From Campanula takesimana (lineage: Eukaryota > Streptophyta > Magnoliopsida > Asterales > Campanulaceae), in contig JAOWBW010000598.1 of the NCBI GenBank assembly GCA_026119855.1, forward strand, positions 372,001-436,000: DNA of 64,000 nt, read 5' to 3'. Position numbers and translations under genes: made by a program. This document shows positions 58,671 through 64,000 of the stretch, one piece after another (position 1 is the stretch's first letter; every line of letters begins with the position of its first letter). The notes below the pieces were generated by a model. It was not told where the DNA came from. It saw only the letters and a program-made list of their open reading frames with translations, and made no database searches.

Positions 58671-61391
58671 GTCGCGACCCCGAACCCGCGGGTCCGGAAG
58701 ACGTCGACTTAAAACCAAAACTCTAAAAAATAGAAGTTAAAAATTCCATTTTGAACCAAAAGATGATAACACAAGGTTTTACAAATCCAAGTTTAAATCA
58801 ACAAAGTACATCTAACATAAGCTCTACAGCTTATACCCAAAAGAATAAAATATACAATTCTTAATGACGTCAATAATGGTAAAACTATCCCCAAAAGGTT
58901 ATACATTTAAATAATGTAAACCGATCCATAACAACCTGCCCCAAAATCTCAATCCTCTCGACGTCCTCCTCGATCCGCGAATCCTAATCCTTTTCCTCCT
59001 GGGGGGGGGGGGGTTAAGGAAAAACAAAGATGGAAATAAACGGGGTGAGATAAAATCTCAGTAAGTTACTAATGCAACTACATGACATGCTATAATGCAA
59101 TAAGAAATAAACAATGATAAATATCACTTAGCATGTAACAAATAACAGTCAACAGATAGCAGCGGAAAGTAAACACATAACAAAGGATATTAGCCAAGGT
59201 TTCCCAACTGATAAACCAAATAAAGGTCGCTGCGCAGCTTCAATAATCAACAAATCATCATCTTCATAATAGCATGAAAGCTGAAGAGAAATCCCCGGTC
59301 AGAAGCGACCAATCAACCCATCAATCAAACAAACCATCTTCATAGTAGCATAAAAGCTGAAGAGAAACCCGGTACCGGAACCAATAACAATGTAAAGTGC
59401 CACAAGGGGCGGGAGCCATGCCACAAAGTCATGCTCCAAAACGATTAGCTAGAATACCCACAACGGAGCTAGCTCATCCCAACCAAGGCCAATCTGGATG
59501 AGGACAGAAGGACCAATGGGCGATGCTATACTGGACTTGGCTCGTGCCATTATAGCATTATCCATTGCCTGACTCGATACACAATTTAACCAGCTGGACT
59601 TTCAAAAAAATGCTTAGTAATGAATACTAGCTTTATAAACATAAAAAGGGTTCCAAAGTAGGGAACCGAACACAAATCACCATAAAGATACAACGATTAC
59701 TCATTAAGAGTTTAACAACAATGATAGCAAGAAGTTCCTCATAAAAGAGTTCAATAACAGAAATGGAATTGCTCATAAAAGCCCAACAATACAAATCATT
59801 GAAACGAAATGATTCTAGGACAAGGATCCATATCAAACGCATCCTAACATGATACACGCGAGTTACTCATAGAGAGTACTACCCAAATGGTCATTCCCCA
59901 AATAGCACAATGACTATCATTAAAACTATCCCAAACATCCACTCATTATGAAAGTGGTCCCACATTTTCCAATAATCCATAACTAAATTCTATAACCCAT
60001 TTATTCACAAAGGAACCAAGGCGAAACCACGCAAACCGATATTCTCAACTTGATTACAACGGACCGATTCTAAACACTTTGTCATAAGACACTAAAGGAA
60101 ATCTCAACATAATCTAAACCTGAAACTCACCTAAATAAACCACCTCATCTCGAAGTACTCTATAAGAGCTTTAAAATGATAGTTTACTCATCCAAAACGG
60201 AGTTCGGATGAGAAAGTTATGGCCTCCGGAAGATTGAACGAAAAACGAACAATTTGATCAAAGTAGGAAATATCATAAAACGTCACAAGGGGGGGGGGTA
60301 ATGACAACCACCTAATACTCATTTACCACTTTTATAACTCTAACACACTCCTTACACGGTTTGCATAGGCTTACGGTTGACTTCTTATTGTTCCGGGTGC
60401 TTACTTTTAAGTTATAAACATTTATGCCTAAAACAGGGGTGCTCGGCCGAGCAGTTCTATATGACTCGGCCGAGCAACCTCGGCTCCAAAATTATGACTT
60501 TCTGGTCTGCTCCACTCGGCCGAGTCAAGGGACATGCTCGGCGGAGCACCTCCTGAATTCAGAAAAATGCAGAAGAACCCAGGTAACCAAATCAACCCAA
60601 ATTTTACCCAAAACTTCACCATTTCTCTAATACTCAAAATCAAGACTTCCAATAAGCATAATGATGCACCAAAACAACTTGTGAACTTGAAATGGACCTA
60701 AATAACAACATCTAGCTACCCAAAACAAGATTCGAATCCCAACATTCAAAATATCACAAAATCAACCAAAAATGGAAACAAGTTCATAAATCATCCAAGA
60801 AGCAATATATAGTAAGCATATCATCATATCAACATGGAATGACATTTCTAACATAAAAATGGGGGAAAGCAACTTACTTGATAAATCTCAAAGTTGACGG
60901 AATTCAATTCTTTTTGGTTCTACGCGATCCTATCGACGATCTAAACAAGGTTCATGTTTTAAGAAATGAGAGATTATGAGAGGAAGAGGAAGAAAATGAA
61001 GAGATAAGATAGAGAAAGAAAACTTACCCAATGTAGAGAGAGAGAGGGAGGTGTGCTGGGAGAGAAGAATGAGGGAGTAGGGTGATGGAAGAGGTAAGGG
61101 AGAAGAGAAGGAGTAGGGAGGGAGTAGTTAAAACCTTTTTTATAAACTTACACTTAGGCCCCTTCTTCCACACTACACACAAATACTTGCACTCCCTACT
61201 AACAATTAAGACCCAACACTTCTACACTAGCACAAATGACCCAAATAAAATGCTAGGCATAATTATTATGAAACATAATATGCACACATAAATATTTAAA
61301 TAAATAATAATTTAAATAAATAAATAAGCAAATAAATAAATAATAATTATTTATTACCAATAAAATAGAGCCTAGTTTTCGGGTCGTGACA
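58671..61391 (-). mobile_element. Tekay-type solo LTR
   Basis: About 2721 bp, with ends TGTCGCGACC and GTCGTGACA on the plus strand and the duplication AAAAC on both sides (58666-58670 and 61392-61396; left boundary plus or minus 1). No internal sequence, so it formed by LTR-LTR recombination. It shares tcttccggaggccataac with the E LTR but carries a different palindromic word cluster. Confidence 0.88.
60441..60546. repeat. CTCGGCCGAG word cluster in the solo LTR
   Basis: Perfect palindromes GCTCGGCCGAGC (60441-60452), CTCGGCCGAG (60465-60474) and ACTCGGCCGAGT (60514-60525), plus a one-base variant, GCTCGGCGGAGC (60535-60546). Confidence 0.85.
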
Positions 61392-61396
61392 AAAAC

Positions 61397-61742
61397 CAAG
61401 TCACAAAGATCAGTTTCCCGGGCAAATCCTGTTAAAAGGAGCAAGGGAGAGATTCTTGGACAGAAATCTGTAACTGATGCCCAGGTGCGCGCGCCTCCTG
61501 CCTTGGTGGCGGGATGCGCGCGCCTCTGACCATAAAGTGTGGAGGCATGCGCCTTGGAAATAGCTTTTTTGATTGAATGGACTAGAAAGTTAGCACTGTT
61601 ATTCAGTTTGGTCCCTTGACTTAACGAGGTCAGTCAGGAACTTAACGGAAGTGACAAAAACTAACGAGAAATACTTAAAATAAGGAGAAACACAAAATCA
61701 AATGTGCAATCGGGGTGAGCGGTCCAAGGCGGGGTGTCTACA
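61397..61742 (-). repeat. 5' LTR of element G, piece 3
   Basis: Ends ggcggggtgtctaca like the B LTRs. It includes a GC-word cluster at 61483-61555 (tgcgcgcgcct, gatgcgcgcgcct, catgcgcc). With the other two pieces the LTR totals about 984 bp. The flank cttag begins at 61743. Confidence 0.85.
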
Positions 61743-63063
61743 CTTAGATTTATGAATAACTTGTTTATTCTTGGTTTTGATGATTATGATGATTGGATCA
61801 CCATGAATACCAAATCCTAATTGAATCAAGGAAAGCAATTCTAGGATAAATTTTGGAAATCTAAAATCTACCGCTTTTATGATAAATATTTTGAGTTGAA
61901 TTTAATTGTCAGATGTCTGGTTTTAGAAACCGTGTTTCCTGAAATTAAATGTCAGTTTCAAAATTAATCTGGGATTGAATCTAGTTTCAGATGGCTGGTT
62001 TTCAAAACCGTGTTTCCTGAAAAGTGATGTCAATTCAGAATTCAGAAAATTGAAATCAAAACCCTGAATTGTTCTTAATTGCTGAAATCAGTTAAAATTG
62101 ATGAGACATGGAATTTAGAAACAAGACTACAGATCCATACGTAAATGTGGATGCCTTTTGGCTTAGTTTCGGCCGTATGGACTGTTCTCTAAGTTTCTGA
62201 ATGGTGTACGGAATTATGGATGACTTTTGGCTTAGTTTCGGCCGTACAGTTTGTGCTCTCAATATCTGAACTATCATGCGGAAATATGTTAATCTAAGTC
62301 GAAATTTTGATTTTTGACTTCATGAATTTCTAAAAGGAAAGAGGATTAAAAGATAAGAGTAAGACAAATGTTGTCAAACCTAAAGGAAACAATTGTGGCT
62401 AAAGTTATAACTCTAAATAATGCAAATTTGTAATATGGCAATTGGATTGACCATTTAAAATTGCAATCAAAATTCTGGATGATCAAAGAAAGTGAATGGT
62501 AGTGAGACTACCACTTCGAACATTTATGTTATAAGATTAATCTTTCTACTTTTAATTATTAGGTATTTGATACCGGATATGGATCTCACATTTATATAAA
62601 TGTGCAACAATTAGTAAATAGAAATACTACTTTTGAAAAGTAAAGTTAATCTACAAATGGTAATGATGCAAGAGTTGCAACATTGTTCGTAGAACACTTA
62701 TGAAGTGACTTTATTAATTAAGTAGAAGATATTATTTTGTTTTCTTTAAGATAATGAAGGATATTTATTTCTTATTAAGAATAAGAAATATGCTTTATTT
62801 ATTATGATTTACTTTATCGTATTGTTAAATCATATAAATAAATATTATATCCTAAATCTTGAAGAACAAAATAGTAAATAAGGCTATAACATAAATAATT
62901 AAATTCTTAAGGCATCATTGTTTTGGTCAAATAAATGAGAAACGTATATCTAAAATTCCATGGGACGGAATTTTAAAGTCATATGATTTTGAATCATATG
63001 ATATATGCAAATCTTATTTACTTAGACCAAGACATCTTTTACTAGGAGTAGTAAAAGGCTAGT
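61743..63063 (+). pseudogene. Decayed copia fragment H: gag end, protease, pre-integrase region
   Basis: On the plus strand, VFDTGYGSHIYINVQQL (about 62563-62615) matches the copia protease active site (DTG). NDARVATLFVEHL follows, and about 480 bp later NEKRISKIPWDGILKSYDF and FESYDICKS (about 62940-63013) match the GAG-pre-integrase domain. Stops and indels are frequent. The part before 62500 contains two approximate tandem duplications (about 61914-62040 and 62143-62270), the second with cggccgta words. The element is broken off by the D-type sequence at 63064. Confidence 0.7.
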
Positions 63064-63500
63064 GGTGAAGTAGTCGATAGCTACGAGCACATATTCCTGC
63101 CCACTTGAACCCTTCGGTTTGACTTGGCCGATAACATCTATTCCCCATGTGGAAAAAGGCTAAGGAGCGGTTGACTGATAGAGAATGTATGGCGGCAGAT
63201 GTTGTAGATTAGCATACCGTTTACATTGATCACAAGTTCGCACTTTCATCATACAATCCTTCTCCATTGTAGTCCAGTAGTACCCTTGCCTCACTATCTT
63301 CTTAGCAAGCATGTGCCCATTCATGTGGGGTCCACACAGTCCTCCATGGATTTCCTCCATTATTCTAGCCGCTTCGGACTTGTCTACATAGAGCAAATTT
63401 GGTCTGCTATGATATCTTTTGTACAATCAGTCTCCGGAAATCACAAATTGGGAGGCCCATCTTCGCATTGCAATTCTTGCCCTTTTGTCCTTTTCTGGGG
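63064..63500 (-). pseudogene. D-type integrase zinc region (rearranged copy)
   Basis: The plus-strand sequence follows element D 30022-30457 closely. The minus-strand translation gives HGGLCGPHMNGHMLAKK, MMKVRTCDQCKRYANLQHLP and a stop where D reads on. It shows one stop near 63160 and lacks the remainder of pol. Confidence 0.85.
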
Positions 63501-64000
63501 TTCTCGAGGAGGCTTCTCCATAGGACCCATTTCGACATTACTTTGCGGAACTGTTCTTCATTTCCTATGATGGCTTCATTGATTCAAGAATGGTGGACAT
63601 TGTCGATTCCTGCAAGGGTGGTGCCGTCAATGTGATGACTATCCTTCTGGCAGAAACCTTGCACGGGTTGGATGGTTATTATCCCAGAGATGATGCTTTC
63701 ACGTCAGGTAGCCCCATTCTGCTGCAGATATGGCTCCAAGAGCATCTCAAAATCATTCGCCCGGTGTCAGATCCAGACTATATTCCTTCCATGCTTCCAA
63801 GGCGAGGCTTAAATAGGTAAAACTGCACTACTGTCAAAGAGTGGGTTGGACATTTTTGGCAGATCAGGTCGACAGACATCCTATGGGTGCCTCCGCATTG
63901 GAGCTTGAGTAGGTGCATTATAACCAGTGCGGGCCACTCATTCGTTTGCCTAGCTGGGCTTCGATTTACCACTTTTATTTAGGCCAACAGATTTCTCGTC
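63501..64000 (+). pseudogene. D-type plant-mobile-domain-like ORF fragment
   Basis: Corresponds to element D 27852-27898, then 27985-28440, with about 86 bp missing between. Readable segments include DGYYPRDDAFTSGSPILLQI and LKIIRPVSDPDYIPSMLPRR, followed by a TAG or TAA in place of sense codons near 63810-63820. It continues beyond the window end. Confidence 0.8.

Larger units (their letters stand above)
39469..61742 (-). mobile_element. Element G: Tat/Ogre-type element with a multiply interrupted 5' LTR
   Basis: Minus-strand order: 5' LTR (three pieces), tRNA-Arg-like primer site, leader, gag, protease, linker, reverse transcriptase, RNase H, decayed second RNase H and integrase, then the plus-strand antisense ORF. 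The 3' LTR is not visible to the left, because element E's LTR begins directly there. Either E inserted into G's 3' region and the rest is in the gap, or the left end is deleted. Element F and a solo LTR lie inside the 5' LTR. Confidence 0.85.

Overview
This is nuclear DNA from a flowering plant, most likely a dicot. Almost everything recognisable is LTR retrotransposon: Ty1/copia, Ty3/gypsy Tat-Ogre type (two RNase H domains, antisense extra ORF, tRNA-Arg-like primer site) and Ty3/gypsy Tekay/Del type (initiator-Met primer site, chromodomain). No intact host gene, tRNA, rRNA or CRISPR array was found. Names A, B, D-H below are local labels.

Layout. 1-1572 and 14608-14906 are two halves of one noncoding arm ending in a minus-strand copia LTR (14907-15479). 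Element A (1573-14602, target duplication CTTAC) splits that arm, and element B (3874-12469, duplication CCATG) is nested inside A. A has no coding capacity. B is a non-autonomous Tat/Ogre element with one small gag-like ORF. 16.2-17.6 kb is a copia 3' end. 18.4-18.6 kb has a hAT-like terminus. 18.6-23.1 kb is a SIRE-like copia that has lost integrase and reverse transcriptase. D (23084 to the gap) is a minus-strand Tat element with a 2.8-kb LTR, a plus-strand plant-mobile-domain-like ORF and a broken pol. 33993-34092 is an assembly gap of 100 N. E (34093-39468) is the pol-less 3' part of a plus-strand Tekay relative. G (39469-61742) is another minus-strand Tat element. Its 5' LTR is split by F, a complete Tekay element (49756-58499, duplication CTTTT), and by a Tekay solo LTR (about 58671-61391, duplication AAAAC). 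61743-63063 is a decayed plus-strand copia, and 63064-64000 is a rearranged piece of a D-type element.

How the parts work together. In D and G the long pol unit on the minus strand converges on a plus-strand ORF that has its own TATA box. The short interval between them holds two hairpin families whose stem bases change in compensating pairs. A different set of hairpins, with a constant 16-nt loop and changing stems, forms an array at 71-477. Elements of all lineages here also carry short clusters of a self-complementary word (for example GCTCGGCCGAGC, GACCGGTC or a GCGCGC core), and the word differs between related elements. These three patterns are the best candidates for something undescribed. 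All boundaries come from reading LTR ends, primer sites, polypurine tracts and target duplications by eye; no database search was possible.
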